Assembly: GCF_002419965.1 (NCBI RefSeq)
Contig: NZ_DIHC01000019.1
Span: forward strand, 4,391-68,390
Direction of reading: 5' to 3'
Length of the DNA: 64,000 nucleotides
DNA from: Pseudomonas sp. UBA5706
Lineage (GTDB): Bacteria > Pseudomonadota > Gammaproteobacteria > Pseudomonadales > Pseudomonadaceae
Both the position numbers and the translations under genes were made by a program. Positions 18,048 through 27,001 of this stretch are shown in pieces (within the stretch, counting starts at the first letter, position 1; the number at the start of each line of letters is the position of its first letter). The notes beneath the pieces are model-generated. The model did not search any database. It saw only the letters and a program-made list of their open reading frames with translations, and had not been told where the DNA came from.

Positions 18048-18979
18048 TGCGGGGCCTGGGCAGATTCGGTTTTCGATGGCGCGGGTGGCTTTTTGTTCGC
18101 CTCGGCGTCGGGATAGTTGGGAATCTCGGCCAGCCGTCGCAGGCCGTTGAAGTGCAATGGATCATCCAGATAACGCACCATCACTTCCCGCCAGGTAGGG
18201 TCGGCAAAGGTCTGCACATGCGGTCCACGCGTCAGTTGCAACACGCGAGGCGGCGGCGCGGCCTGATACAGGCTGATGCCGTTGTGCAGCGGGACCTGCG
18301 CGTCGTCCAGACTCTGGAACAGCAGCATCGGCGTACCCTTGAGCTGCGCGATACCGTTAATGGCGCTGTCGCTGTCCGGAATCACCCACGACAGCGGGCG
18401 CTTAAACGGCCAGGTCAGCCAGGAGGTGCCGAGGGTATAACGCGCCACCTCGCGATAACTGGCAGGCACGCCGTCGAGCACCAGCGCCTTGACCCGCGAG
18501 CGCTGCTGCGCGTGCTCGGCCAGGTAGTGCACGCCCAAGGCGCCACCGATGCTCTGCCCCAACACCACCAGTGGCCTGCCTTGGACTTCAGGGGCTGTGC
18601 CGAGCCACTCGAACGCGGCGTCGAGGTCCTGGTAAATGGCCGGCAAGCTTGGCTCACCTTCGGATCGACCGTAGCCGCGATAGTCGAGCAACAGCACTTG
18701 ATAGCCTTGCTCGGGCAACCACCAACTGCCACCCAGATGCCAGGCCATATTGCCGCCATTGCCATGCAGGTGCAGTACCGTGCCCTTGACCGGCACGCCC
18801 TCTTTGGCGGGTAGCCACCAACCGTTGAGCTTGGTGCCGTCGGCCGCCGTGAGGGTGATTTCGCGATAGGCCAGGTGGGCTTTGTCCGGGGTCAACGGCA
18901 CGTCGCGCTCAGGGTAAAACAGCAATTGGCTGCAGCCAGTCAGGCAAATCAGGAGAGCCAGTGAGGTGAGCAGCTTCAA
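18044..18979 (-). CDS. Alpha/beta hydrolase lipoprotein
   Basis: About 311 residues. A lipoprotein signal (LLTSLALLICLTGC) precedes an alpha/beta-hydrolase domain with oxyanion segment VLHLHGNGGNMAWH, DYRGYGRSEG, nucleophile elbow VVLGQSIGGALG (Ser), the acid probably in LFQSLDDAQVP and a late His in RGPHVQTF. The C-terminal tail is Pro/Lys-rich. The only ATG in frame (19039) would give an unusually long charged leader; TTG 18979, with AGGA upstream, puts the signal peptide at the N-terminus and is preferred here. The substrate is unknown. Confidence 0.82.
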   Translation of the reverse strand: MKLLTSLALLICLTGCSQLLFYPERDVPLTPDKAHLAYREITLTAADGTKLNGWWLPAKEGVPVKGTVLHLHGNGGNMAWHLGGSWWLPEQGYQVLLLDYRGYGRSEGEPSLPAIYQDLDAAFEWLGTAPEVQGRPLVVLGQSIGGALGVHYLAEHAQQRSRVKALVLDGVPASYREVARYTLGTSWLTWPFKRPLSWVIPDSDSAINGIAQLKGTPMLLFQSLDDAQVPLHNGISLYQAAPPPRVLQLTRGPHVQTFADPTWREVMVRYLDDPLHFNGLRRLAEIPNYPDAEANKKPPAPSKTESAQAPQ

Positions 18980-19118
18980 ACGCGAAATCCTATGTGATTC
19001 GAACAAGAAAAGATCGTTTTTTCTGTAGCAGCGCGCCACGCCGGTTGTGGTGCTCTCATGGACGTCACCGTCGGCAAGCTGCGTGACGACCAGACGTCCC
19101 TCAAAAACCCCGTGATGC

Positions 19119-20396
19119 CTACAGGATATTCGCGTAATCCGCCTCGATCCGGTCCAGGCTCAGGTGATTGAGGAAGTTGGAAAAGCACATCCAGGCCGAC
19201 AAGGCGTTCATGTCGCGGAATTGGTCCGGCAGGTATTTGGGTGGCACCACCAGCCCTTCATCCACCAATTGGCGCAAGGTGCGCATGTCCTCCAGTGTGG
19301 TCTTACCGCAGAACAGCAACGGCACTTGTTCCAGCTTGCCCTTTCTCACGGCCAACTGGATGTAGTTGTAAACCATGATAAAGCCCTTGAGGTAGGACAA
19401 GTCCTTGGTGAACGGCAGGCCATTGGGCACCGAGCCACGGAAAACGCGGCTGGCATTACCGTAGCTTTCCGACATGCCAAAACCTTGTTCGCGATAAAAG
19501 TCGAACACCTGCAGGAAATCCGCGCCCTCTTCAGCCATATGGATGGCGCGGGTGCGGTTCGTGAGTTTGCGCAGGCGGCTGGGATAGGAGGCGAAACCAA
19601 TCACTTCCATCAAAATCGCCAAGCCTTCCTGGGTGACCGTGGACGAGGGCGGGCCCTTGGCAAGGAAGGTACAGATTGGCTGGTTCAAGCCGTTGAGCGT
19701 CGTGCCCACATGCACCAGCCCCTCATGGACCTCCAGCGCGCGCACGTCTCGTTCGTTGAACATCGCATCGCTGCGAATCTTGATGTAGTCGGCGCCTGCC
19801 GCCGCGTCGGCGACAATACCATCGGACTCGAACACGCGGATGGTTTCCTGGGCCTCGCCGAAGGTGCGGTTCAGACGGCTTTGCAGCATTGCTACCGCAT
19901 CCTTGGCGTTCAGGGTCTTGGGCTCGTCCTTGAGGTCACCGCGCCCGTCGATGTTGTTCAGGTAATCGGAGAGCATCCGCCCAAGATCGGCGAGCGTGGG
20001 ATCACCGGCGTGAAACGCATCGGACGCCGCGCCGTACAGTTCCTGCGAGATCAGGCCGAAATCCGGTGTGCCGCGCGCTTCGAGCATGCGCACCACCATG
20101 CGGTACTCCCTGCACATACGGCGCATGATCTGCCCCACCGGATTGAACTGTCCCAACTGCCGGGTGATGTCGCGCTCTATGTTCTGGAATTCGAGCTTGA
20201 GCGCGCTCGAATCGAACCCCAGCGGGCGATTCTCGTAGTAGGCACGATCGACTTCGGGCAGCTGCTTACCCTTGGTGGCGAGGAACGTCTTGCGGATGCT
20301 GTCGTCCCACTTCACTGCGTCGAGTACGCGAATCGGTGTCTGCGCCAGCACGATGCGGTCGGACAGCGTGCGAATGGTCTGCTGGTATTCGTCCAC
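19119..20396 (-). CDS. QEGLA-motif protein (DUF1704/TIGR02421), metallopeptidase-like
   Basis: A 425-residue cytoplasmic protein of the family called flavohemoglobin expression-modulating QEGLA motif protein. The core shows HEGLVHVGTTLNG and, 30-40 residues later, TQEGLAILMEVIG. These resemble a gluzincin-type HExxH plus distal Glu arrangement, so a zinc peptidase activity is plausible, but that is inference. The start is GTG 20396, preceded by AGGGG with 6 bases between. The naming derives from an expression phenotype, not a known reaction. Confidence 0.85.
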   Translation of the reverse strand: MDEYQQTIRTLSDRIVLAQTPIRVLDAVKWDDSIRKTFLATKGKQLPEVDRAYYENRPLGFDSSALKLEFQNIERDITRQLGQFNPVGQIMRRMCREYRMVVRMLEARGTPDFGLISQELYGAASDAFHAGDPTLADLGRMLSDYLNNIDGRGDLKDEPKTLNAKDAVAMLQSRLNRTFGEAQETIRVFESDGIVADAAAGADYIKIRSDAMFNERDVRALEVHEGLVHVGTTLNGLNQPICTFLAKGPPSSTVTQEGLAILMEVIGFASYPSRLRKLTNRTRAIHMAEEGADFLQVFDFYREQGFGMSESYGNASRVFRGSVPNGLPFTKDLSYLKGFIMVYNYIQLAVRKGKLEQVPLLFCGKTTLEDMRTLRQLVDEGLVVPPKYLPDQFRDMNALSAWMCFSNFLNHLSLDRIEADYANIL

Positions 20397-20424
20397 CCAG
20401 TACCCCTTTGATTGAACCGTTGCG

Positions 20425-20982
20425 CTATTTGGTCATGCGCTGGTATTGGGCCGCCTTGAGGAAGACGTCCGAATTGGCCGTGTCATCCAGATAGGCGAAC
20501 ACCTTGTCCATGGAAGTGGTGATCAGCACGCCTTCGCCCTTCTCAGTCTCGATCGGCTGCCCCTCGAACGTCTTCTGCTCTACCAACTGCTGCATGCGCT
20601 CAAGATCCAGGTCGTAGACCACCAGCTCATCGGCAGCGTCGTCGTTGTCGATCAGGTCGAAACCGGCGATCACGTAATTGGCGCCATACTTGTGCGGCAG
20701 TGCGGCCGAGACATACCAGCGGCTGCCATGCCGGGAGACGGTAAAGCTGTATTCGTCCCGGTTCTTGCGATCACCCTTGCGATAGCTCACAGCCTTGTAC
20801 TGGTTGGCGCCGGCGCGGCTGACTTCCAGCTCCAGCGGCTCGCCCCAGGCGTTCTTGCTGGTCCAGGTGCCGAGCAGTTTCGGCGGCGCGGCATCGGTGG
20901 TCGGAATCGGGTCCTTGAAAGTCACCAGACATCCGCTCAACAGCGCGAACGATAAGGCGAGCAAGACGCTCCAGACTTTCAT
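20425..20982 (-). CDS. Predicted lipoprotein of unknown function
   Basis: A 185-residue protein with lipoprotein signal VLLALSFALLSGC. A compact beta-rich domain follows (KLLGTWTSKNAWGEPLELEV, YRKGDRKNRDEYSFTVSRHG). It ends in a helical segment AYLDDTANSDVFLKAAQYQRM. The lipocalin-like LLGTW start suggests a small barrel, but no family is confirmed. AGGAG precedes the ATG. It sits between the TetR gene and the QEGLA gene, the order I recall in other Pseudomonas. Confidence 0.78.
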   Translation of the reverse strand: MKVWSVLLALSFALLSGCLVTFKDPIPTTDAAPPKLLGTWTSKNAWGEPLELEVSRAGANQYKAVSYRKGDRKNRDEYSFTVSRHGSRWYVSAALPHKYGANYVIAGFDLIDNDDAADELVVYDLDLERMQQLVEQKTFEGQPIETEKGEGVLITTSMDKVFAYLDDTANSDVFLKAAQYQRMTK

Positions 20983-21009
20983 CGCTTCTCCTGAAAGTGA
21001 TTCCTGAAA

Positions 21010-21750
21010 TCAAACGTTCCCGGCAGCCATTGGCCGGGCCGTGCCCAGCACCAGATGCATCTGACGAGTAAGAATAGCGAGCATTTCCTTATCTGCGTCC
21101 GGACTTAGCGCTCCGAGCAGCCCCTGATATTCCATCCGCCCGATTACCCCCGTCAACACTTGCGCATCCACTTGCGCCTGGGTCGAGCCCATGACCTCGA
21201 GAAACTGGGCACTTCCCTGCAAAAGAATTTCCTGATGCGCAGCGACCAAAGGCGCCAATCGCGGGTTGATCAACGCTTCCAGGCGGAACGCATGCTCGGC
21301 GATCAACTGGTCGCGGCGGGTCAGCAACTGGTGACGCACATACTCCATGGTCATGCGCGCAATGTCGTCTGCCAGCCGCGCACGGGCCTGCGCACTACCG
21401 TCGTTGCGCGCAACCATCTCGCGCAGCCGGTCTTCGGTATTGCTCCACAGTTTGGCCATGTAGGCAGCACTGCGCTCGACGTACTGGGCGAAGGCATCGG
21501 TGAGCAAGTCGTCGATGTCCTTGAAGTAATAGGTGGTGGCTGACAACGGTACTTGAGCTTCGGCCGCGACGGCGCGATGACGCACCGCCCGAACACCGTC
21601 GCGAACGAGGATGCGCATGGCCGCGTCGAGGATTTGCTGTCGACGCTGCTCGCTACCCTGCCGACTGGCCTTGCGGCCCTGGTACTGAACACTCTGCGCG
21701 ACGGCTGTGGCGAGGCCGGCGGCTCCCTTTTGAGCGATCATGCGATTCAC
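21010..21750 (-). CDS. TetR/AcrR-family transcriptional regulator
   Basis: A 246-residue regulator. The N-terminal helix-turn-helix lies about residues 36-82 (RRQQILDAAMRILVRDGVRAV, then VPLSATTYYFKDIDDLLTDAF, the TetR recognition region), followed by an all-helical ligand-binding domain with no recognisable effector signature. The start is GTG 21750 with AAAGGAAA upstream; ATG 21741 is an alternative. It lies upstream of and codirectional with the lipoprotein and QEGLA genes, so it may control them, but no operator was identified. Confidence 0.88.
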   Translation of the reverse strand: MNRMIAQKGAAGLATAVAQSVQYQGRKASRQGSEQRRQQILDAAMRILVRDGVRAVRHRAVAAEAQVPLSATTYYFKDIDDLLTDAFAQYVERSAAYMAKLWSNTEDRLREMVARNDGSAQARARLADDIARMTMEYVRHQLLTRRDQLIAEHAFRLEALINPRLAPLVAAHQEILLQGSAQFLEVMGSTQAQVDAQVLTGVIGRMEYQGLLGALSPDADKEMLAILTRQMHLVLGTARPMAAGNV

Positions 21751-21928
21751 GACAAGGTTTCCTTTTTTCAGGCAGTGCGTGGTCGTATCGAGTGTGAGAC
21801 ATGCCGTCTGAACGAGCGCTGAACTCTTCCGGCAGCCCGGCTTGTCGGCGGTGACGATTCGAAAACCGTCGCCAGCAGGCCGGACGGCTATAGCGCTTCG
21901 GTTTCGGCGCCTGGATGACCGACGGACA

Positions 21929-21959
21929 AAAAAAAGCCGCCCTGCTCAGGCGGCTTTTG
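21929..21959 (-). terminator. Terminator after lysS
   Basis: On the minus strand AAAAGCCGCC, loop TGAGCAG, GGCGGCTTTTTTTT, placed about 10 bp after the lysS stop. Classic stem plus eight-T tract. Confidence 0.93.
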
Positions 21960-21968
21960 GGGTAACGC

Positions 21969-23471
21969 TTAGGCTTGCGGTCGCATGTGCGGGAACAGGA
22001 TCACGTCGCGGATCGACGGCGAGTTGGTCAGCAGCATGACCAAGCGGTCGATACCGATGCCCTCTCCCGCTGTCGGCGGCATGCCGTACTCCAGGGCGCG
22101 AACGAAGTCGGCATCGTAATGCATCGCTTCATCGTCGCCGGCGTCCTTGTCGGCCACCTGAGCCATGAAGCGTTCGGCCTGATCTTCGGCATCGTTCAGC
22201 TCGGAGTAGGCATTGGCGATTTCACGGCCACCGATGAACAGCTCGAAACGGTCGGTGACGTTCGGGTTTTCATCGTTGCGACGCGCCAGCGGCGACACTT
22301 CGAACGGGTACTGGGTGATGAAGTGCGGCTGCTCCAGCTTGTGCTCGACCAGTTCTTCGAAAATCATCACCTGCAGTTTGCCCAGACCTTCGAAGCCCAG
22401 CACCTTGGCGCCGGCTTTCTTGGCAATGGCACGCGCCTTGTCGATGTCGTTCAGGTCGTCCGCCGTCAACTCGGGGTTGTACTTGAGGATCGAGTCGAAC
22501 ACCGACAGACGTACGAATGGCTCGCCGAAGTGGAACACCTTGTCGCCGTAAGGCACGTCGGTGCGGCCAAGAACCAGTTGGGCCAGCTCGCGGAACAGCT
22601 CTTCGGTCAGGTCCATGTTGTCTTCGTAGTCGGCGTAAGCCTGGTAGAACTCCAACATGGTGAATTCAGGGTTGTGACGCGTCGAGACGCCTTCGTTACG
22701 GAAGTTGCGGTTGATCTCGAACACTTTCTCGAAACCACCGACCACCAGGCGCTTGAGGTACAACTCAGGCGCGATACGCAGGAACATCGGCAGGTCGAGT
22801 GCGTTGTGGTGAGTCTCGAACGGCTTGGCCGCCGCACCGCCGGGAATGGTCTGCAGCATCGGCGTCTCGACTTCAAGGAAGTCGCGCTTCATCAGGAAGC
22901 TGCGGATGTGGGCGATCACCTGCGAGCGCACGCGGAATGTGTCGCGTACGTCTTCGTTGACGATCAGGTCGACGTAGCGCTGACGGTAGCGCTGTTCGGT
23001 GTCGGTCAGCCCGTGGTGTTTGTCAGGCAACGGGCGCAGCGACTTGGTCAGCAGACGCACGCTGGTCATCTCGACGTACAGGTCGCCCTTGCCGGAACGG
23101 GCCAGGGTGCCTTCGGCGGCGATGATGTCGCCCATGTCCCAGGTCTTCACCGAGGCCAGGGTTTCTTCCGGGAGCGTCTTTCGATTGACGTAGACCTGGA
23201 TGCGACCGGTCATGTCCTGAATCACCATGAACGAGCCACGGTTGAGCATGATGCGACCTGCAACCTTGACCGGAATCGCCGCTTCAGCCAGCTCTTCCTT
23301 GGTCTTGTCCGCGTACTGCTTCTGCAGGTCGTTGCAGTAGTTTTCGCGGCGGAAGTCGTTCGGGAAGGCGTTGCCTCTGGCACGCTCGGCAGCAAGCTTT
23401 TCCTTGCGCAGGGCGATCAGGGTGTTTTCTTCCTGTTGCTGGGCTTGCGGGTCGAGTTGTTGGTCGCTCAT
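21969..23471 (-). CDS. lysS: Lysyl-tRNA synthetase, class II
   Basis: A 500-residue enzyme charging tRNA-Lys. An N-terminal OB-fold anticodon-binding domain (VAGRIMLNRGSFMVIQDMTGRIQVYV) precedes the class II catalytic core: motif 2 region FRNEGVSTRHNPEFTMLEFYQAY, and motif 3 GIGIDRLVMLLTNSPSIRDVILFPHMRP at the C-terminus. Length matches the family. It is 117 bp downstream of prfB on the same strand, a common Pseudomonas and enterobacterial pairing. Confidence 0.97.
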   Translation of the reverse strand: MSDQQLDPQAQQQEENTLIALRKEKLAAERARGNAFPNDFRRENYCNDLQKQYADKTKEELAEAAIPVKVAGRIMLNRGSFMVIQDMTGRIQVYVNRKTLPEETLASVKTWDMGDIIAAEGTLARSGKGDLYVEMTSVRLLTKSLRPLPDKHHGLTDTEQRYRQRYVDLIVNEDVRDTFRVRSQVIAHIRSFLMKRDFLEVETPMLQTIPGGAAAKPFETHHNALDLPMFLRIAPELYLKRLVVGGFEKVFEINRNFRNEGVSTRHNPEFTMLEFYQAYADYEDNMDLTEELFRELAQLVLGRTDVPYGDKVFHFGEPFVRLSVFDSILKYNPELTADDLNDIDKARAIAKKAGAKVLGFEGLGKLQVMIFEELVEHKLEQPHFITQYPFEVSPLARRNDENPNVTDRFELFIGGREIANAYSELNDAEDQAERFMAQVADKDAGDDEAMHYDADFVRALEYGMPPTAGEGIGIDRLVMLLTNSPSIRDVILFPHMRPQA

Positions 23472-23588
23472 GTCTTTGGATTTTCCATCACGGTTTCGTT
23501 GCCCCCTCGCCAGCCCCGGTGGGTGCGGCGAGGGATCGCGGGCGCGTGCGTCATGTGACGGACGCCGCCCGCAACGGTGGTGTTGCGA

Positions 23589-24684
23589 TTACAGCCCTTG
23601 CTTGAGGCTCGCGATCAGGTATTCGTCGAGGTCGCCGTCGAGCACCTTGTCGCAGTCGCTGCGTTCGACGCTGGTACGCAGGTCCTTGATGCGCGAAGCA
23701 TCGAGCACGTACGAACGGATCTGGTGGCCCCAGCCGATGTCGGACTTGGTGTCTTCCAGCGCCTGAGAGGCTGCGTTGCGCTTCTGCACTTCCTGCTCGT
23801 ACAACCTGGCCCGCAGCATTTTCATGGCGGTGTCCTTGTTGGCGTGCTGCGAACGTTCGTTCTGGCAGCTGACCACGGTGTTGGTCGGTACGTGAGTGAT
23901 ACGCACCGCTGAGTCGGTGGTGTTAACGTGCTGACCACCGGCACCGGATGAACGGTAGGTGTCGATCCGCAGGTCTGCCGGGTTGATGTCGATTTCGATG
24001 TTGTCATCAATCTCAGGCGATACGAACACCGCCGAGAACGAGGTATGACGGCGGTTGCCGGAGTCGAACGGGCTCTTGCGCACCAGACGGTGTACGCCGA
24101 TCTCGGTACGCAACCAGCCAAAGGCGTACTCGCCCTTGATGTGCACGGTCGCGCCCTTGATACCGGCGACTTCACCGGCGGACAGTTCCATGATGGTCGC
24201 GTCGAAACCGCGCTTGTCTGCCCAGCGCAGGTACATGCGCAGCAGGATGTTGGCCCAGTCCTGAGCCTCGGTGCCGCCGGAGCCGGCCTGAATATCGAGG
24301 TAGGCGTTGTTCGCATCCATCTCGCCGCTGAACATGCGGCGGAATTCGAGTTTTTCCAGAGACTCGCGCAGGCGGTCGACTTCGGTGCCGATATCGGCGA
24401 CAGCGCCTTCGTCCTGTTCTTCGACAGCCATGTCCAGCAGGTCTCTGGCATCGGCCAGACCGGAACTCATTTCGTCGAGGGTGTCGACGATCTGCGCCAG
24501 CAACGACCGTTCGCGCCCCAGTTCCTGCGCATACGACGGATTGTTCCAGACGGCCGGGTCTTCGAGCTCGCGGTTGACTTCGGTCAGACGATCACTTTTG
24601 TGATCGTAGTCAAAGATACCCCCGAATGGCTTCGGAGCGCTCGGACAGGTCCTTGATGCTGTTTAGGATCGGGTTGATTTCCAT
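23589..24684 (-). CDS. prfB: Peptide chain release factor 2, expressed by programmed +1 frameshift
   Basis: RF2 recognises UGA and UAA stops. The gene starts at ATG 24684 (MEINPILNSIKDLSERSEA). After 24 codons it meets an in-frame UGA at 24612-24610. A +1 shift on CUU continues the protein from GAC at 24611 (DYDHKSDRLTEVNRELEDP) to 23589, about 364 residues in all. RF2 hallmarks are the anticodon-like SPF (RKSPFDSGNRRH) and GGQ (SSGAGGQHVNTTDSAVR). The annotated coordinates span both frames, so a plain translation will appear broken; this is normal autoregulation, not a pseudogene. Confidence 0.95.
24609..24624 (-). promoter_or_regulatory. RF2 programmed +1 frameshift site
   Basis: Minus-strand sequence CGGGGGTATCTTTGAC: a Shine-Dalgarno-like GGGGG three bases before CUU, then UGA followed by C, a weak termination context. 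When RF2 is scarce the ribosome slips from CUU to UUU and reads GAC. This is the well-known prfB autoregulatory site. Confidence 0.95.
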
Positions 24685-24940
24685 GGTGGGCAGCACTCGC
24701 AGGCGAAATTTACAAAGCCGGCGAGTATACCTGAGCCGCTGCGGGGATGGCAGTCCGTTGGGCGAGCGTGTCAGGGTTGTGGCAGCCGTCGGCCGGATGC
24801 AGGCCGGTGAGCACTCATTCATCCGGGCGGCATTCCGACAAAATGGCACTCAAGCCACAGCTGGAGCGGAGCCGACAGGGCCACCCTCGCTCCAGTGAGC
24901 TCACTCACGTAGCGCGGGTTAACCTGAAGACAGTCGTGTT

Positions 24941-25945
24941 CTACCCCACCACCACCTGATTGCGCCCATTGTTCTTGGCCGCGTACAAGCCCTGATCGGC
25001 CATCAGAATCAACTGGCGACTGTGACTGCCCACCTGCGGCACCACGGTCGCCAAGCCGATGCTGACGGTCAGGCTCGCGCCTTCGCTGGGGACGATGTGC
25101 GGGATGTTCATGCCGGCGATGGTCTGGCGCAGCTTTTCGGCCAGCAGGCGAGCGCCGCCCGGTGAGGTATTGGGCAGCACCAGGGAGAACTCTTCACCGC
25201 CATAGCGCGCCGGCAGGTCGGAGGGACGACTGCAACTGGCGCGAATGGCCTTGGCCACCTGACGCAGCGCTTCGTCGCCTTCAAGGTGCCCAAAGTTATC
25301 GTTAAATGCCTTGAAGTAGTCGACATCGATCATCATCAGCGACATCTGCGTCTGCTCGCGGGTCGCCCGTCGCCATTCAAGCTCCAGGTACTCGTCGAAG
25401 TGCCGCCGGTTCGACAAGCCGGTCAGGCCATCGGAGTTCATCAGGCGCTGCAGCACCAGGTTGGTATCAAGCAGTTGCTGCTGGCTGACGCGTAAAGCTC
25501 TATAGGCTTCATCGCGCTGCAGCAAGGTCATGTAGGAGCGCGAGTGATAGCGGATACGCGCCACCAGCTCGATGTTATCCGGCAGCTTGACCAGGTAATC
25601 GTTGGCACCGGCAGCAAACGCGGCGCTTTTGATCAGCGGGTCTTCCTTGGTCGACAGAACGATGATCGGAATATCCCGAGTCATCGGGTTATGACGGTAT
25701 TCGCGCACCAGGGTCAGACCGTCCAGACCGGGCATGACCAAATCCTGCAGGATCACCGTTGGCTTGATCTGCATCGCCTGGGCAATGGCCTGTTGGGGGT
25801 CGGCACAAAAATGGAAGTCGATGTTTTCCTGATTCGCCAGCCCGCGCCGGACTGCCTCGGCGATCATCGCCTGATCGTCGACCAGTAACACCATGGCCGC
25901 GTTTTCGTCCGTGGTGTGTAGTGGGTCCAGTTGCAACTCTTGCAT
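24941..25945 (-). CDS. wspR: Wsp diguanylate cyclase response regulator
   Basis: A 334-residue output protein of the Wsp system. It has an N-terminal receiver domain (LVDDQAMIAEAV, phospho-acceptor Asp68 in ILQDLVMPGLDG, Lys in LVKLPDN), a helical stalk about 135-170 (SRSYMTLLQRDEAYRALRVSQQQ), and a GGDEF domain with active-site GGEEF at 249-253. An RxxD product-inhibition site (RPSD, 240-243) lies five residues before it. It should make cyclic-di-GMP when phosphorylated by WspE. CAGGAGACCTGA precedes the ATG. It is separated from wspF by 45 bp. Confidence 0.96.
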   Translation of the reverse strand: MQELQLDPLHTTDENAAMVLLVDDQAMIAEAVRRGLANQENIDFHFCADPQQAIAQAMQIKPTVILQDLVMPGLDGLTLVREYRHNPMTRDIPIIVLSTKEDPLIKSAAFAAGANDYLVKLPDNIELVARIRYHSRSYMTLLQRDEAYRALRVSQQQLLDTNLVLQRLMNSDGLTGLSNRRHFDEYLELEWRRATREQTQMSLMMIDVDYFKAFNDNFGHLEGDEALRQVAKAIRASCSRPSDLPARYGGEEFSLVLPNTSPGGARLLAEKLRQTIAGMNIPHIVPSEGASLTVSIGLATVVPQVGSHSRQLILMADQGLYAAKNNGRNQVVVG

Positions 25946-25990
25946 TCAGGTCTCCTGGTCACAGACGGGCTGTGAATTCACCTGGGAAGG

Positions 25991-27001
25991 TCAATGTGTA
26001 AAGGCCTCGTTCAACCGAGGCGCAATCGTATCCAGCGGGCGAATCTCCGTGGCCGCGTCGATGGCGGCGGCCGCTTTGGGCATGCCATACACCGCGCAGC
26101 TTTGCTCGTCCTGAGCGATGGTGAGGAAACCGCGCTGACGCATCAGCTTGAGTCCCTGTGCCCCGTCCCGGCCCATGCCTGTCAACAGAACACCCACCGC
26201 ATCACCGCCCCAGTAGCTGGCCACGCTCTCGAAAAACACATCGATAGAGGGCCGATATATCTCGTTCACTGGCTCGGCGGTATAAGCCAGCGTGCCGTTT
26301 TTCAACAGCCGCAGATGGTGATTGGTGCCCGCCAGCAACACTGCGCCGCACTCCGGCGACTCCCCGTCGCGAGCCAGTCGCACCTGCAGCCCGGAAGAAC
26401 CGTTGAGCCATTGCGCCATACCGGCCGCAAACACTTGATCCACATGCTGCACCAGCACGATGGCCGCCGGAAAATCCTTGGGCAGCCCCTTGAGCAGCAC
26501 TTCCAGCGCAGCCGGTCCTCCGGCGGACGATCCTATGGCAACCAGTCCCTTGCGTTGGGTGGCCGTAGCCTGCGGTGCGGGGGTTGGCCGCACGCGACTG
26601 TCCAGCTGGCCAACGAGCCAGCCTATATTAAGAATCTTGCGTAACAACGGCGCGGCAGCCTCTTTGGGATTGCCTGCGCCGACAGCAGGGGTATCGACGA
26701 CGTCCAAGGCACCATGGCCCATTGCCTCGAACACACGGTGGACGTTCTGTTCGCGATCGACGGTCACAATCACGATGGCGCATGGGGTGGCCGCCATGAT
26801 ACGTCGAGTCGCCTCTACGCCGTCCATTACCGGCATGATCAGGTCCATCAGGATCAGGTCCGGCGTAAGTTCGGCGCAGCGCTGTACCGCCTCGGCGCCA
26901 TTACTCGCCACCCATACCACCTGATGCGCCGGTTCGAAAGCCAGTGCACGGCGCAACGCCTCTACCGCCATAGGCATGTCATTGACGATGGCAATCTTCA
27001 T
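25991..27001 (-). CDS. wspF: Wsp methylesterase, CheB-like
   Basis: A 336-residue CheB-type protein that resets WspA by removing methyl groups. The receiver domain carries Asp53 (LILMDLIMPVMDG). The C-terminal methylesterase domain carries the Ser in AIGSSAGGPAALE, His in LVQHVDQVFAAGM and Asp in LLTGMGRDGAQG. The linker ending RPTPAPQATATQRK joins them. Loss of WspF locks the pathway on and gives wrinkly colonies in Pseudomonas; all catalytic positions here are intact. The start overlaps the wspE stop by four bases. Confidence 0.95.
   Translation of the reverse strand: MKIAIVNDMPMAVEALRRALAFEPAHQVVWVASNGAEAVQRCAELTPDLILMDLIMPVMDGVEATRRIMAATPCAIVIVTVDREQNVHRVFEAMGHGALDVVDTPAVGAGNPKEAAAPLLRKILNIGWLVGQLDSRVRPTPAPQATATQRKGLVAIGSSAGGPAALEVLLKGLPKDFPAAIVLVQHVDQVFAAGMAQWLNGSSGLQVRLARDGESPECGAVLLAGTNHHLRLLKNGTLAYTAEPVNEIYRPSIDVFFESVASYWGGDAVGVLLTGMGRDGAQGLKLMRQRGFLTIAQDEQSCAVYGMPKAAAAIDAATEIRPLDTIAPRLNEAFTH

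Noticed and set aside
21975..23558. 527-residue open frame antisense to lysS
   Set aside because: Shadow frame; lysS motifs cover the whole stretch on the other strand.
23589..24684. prfB as a frameshifted pseudogene
   Set aside because: The break is the conserved programmed +1 site and both parts are intact.
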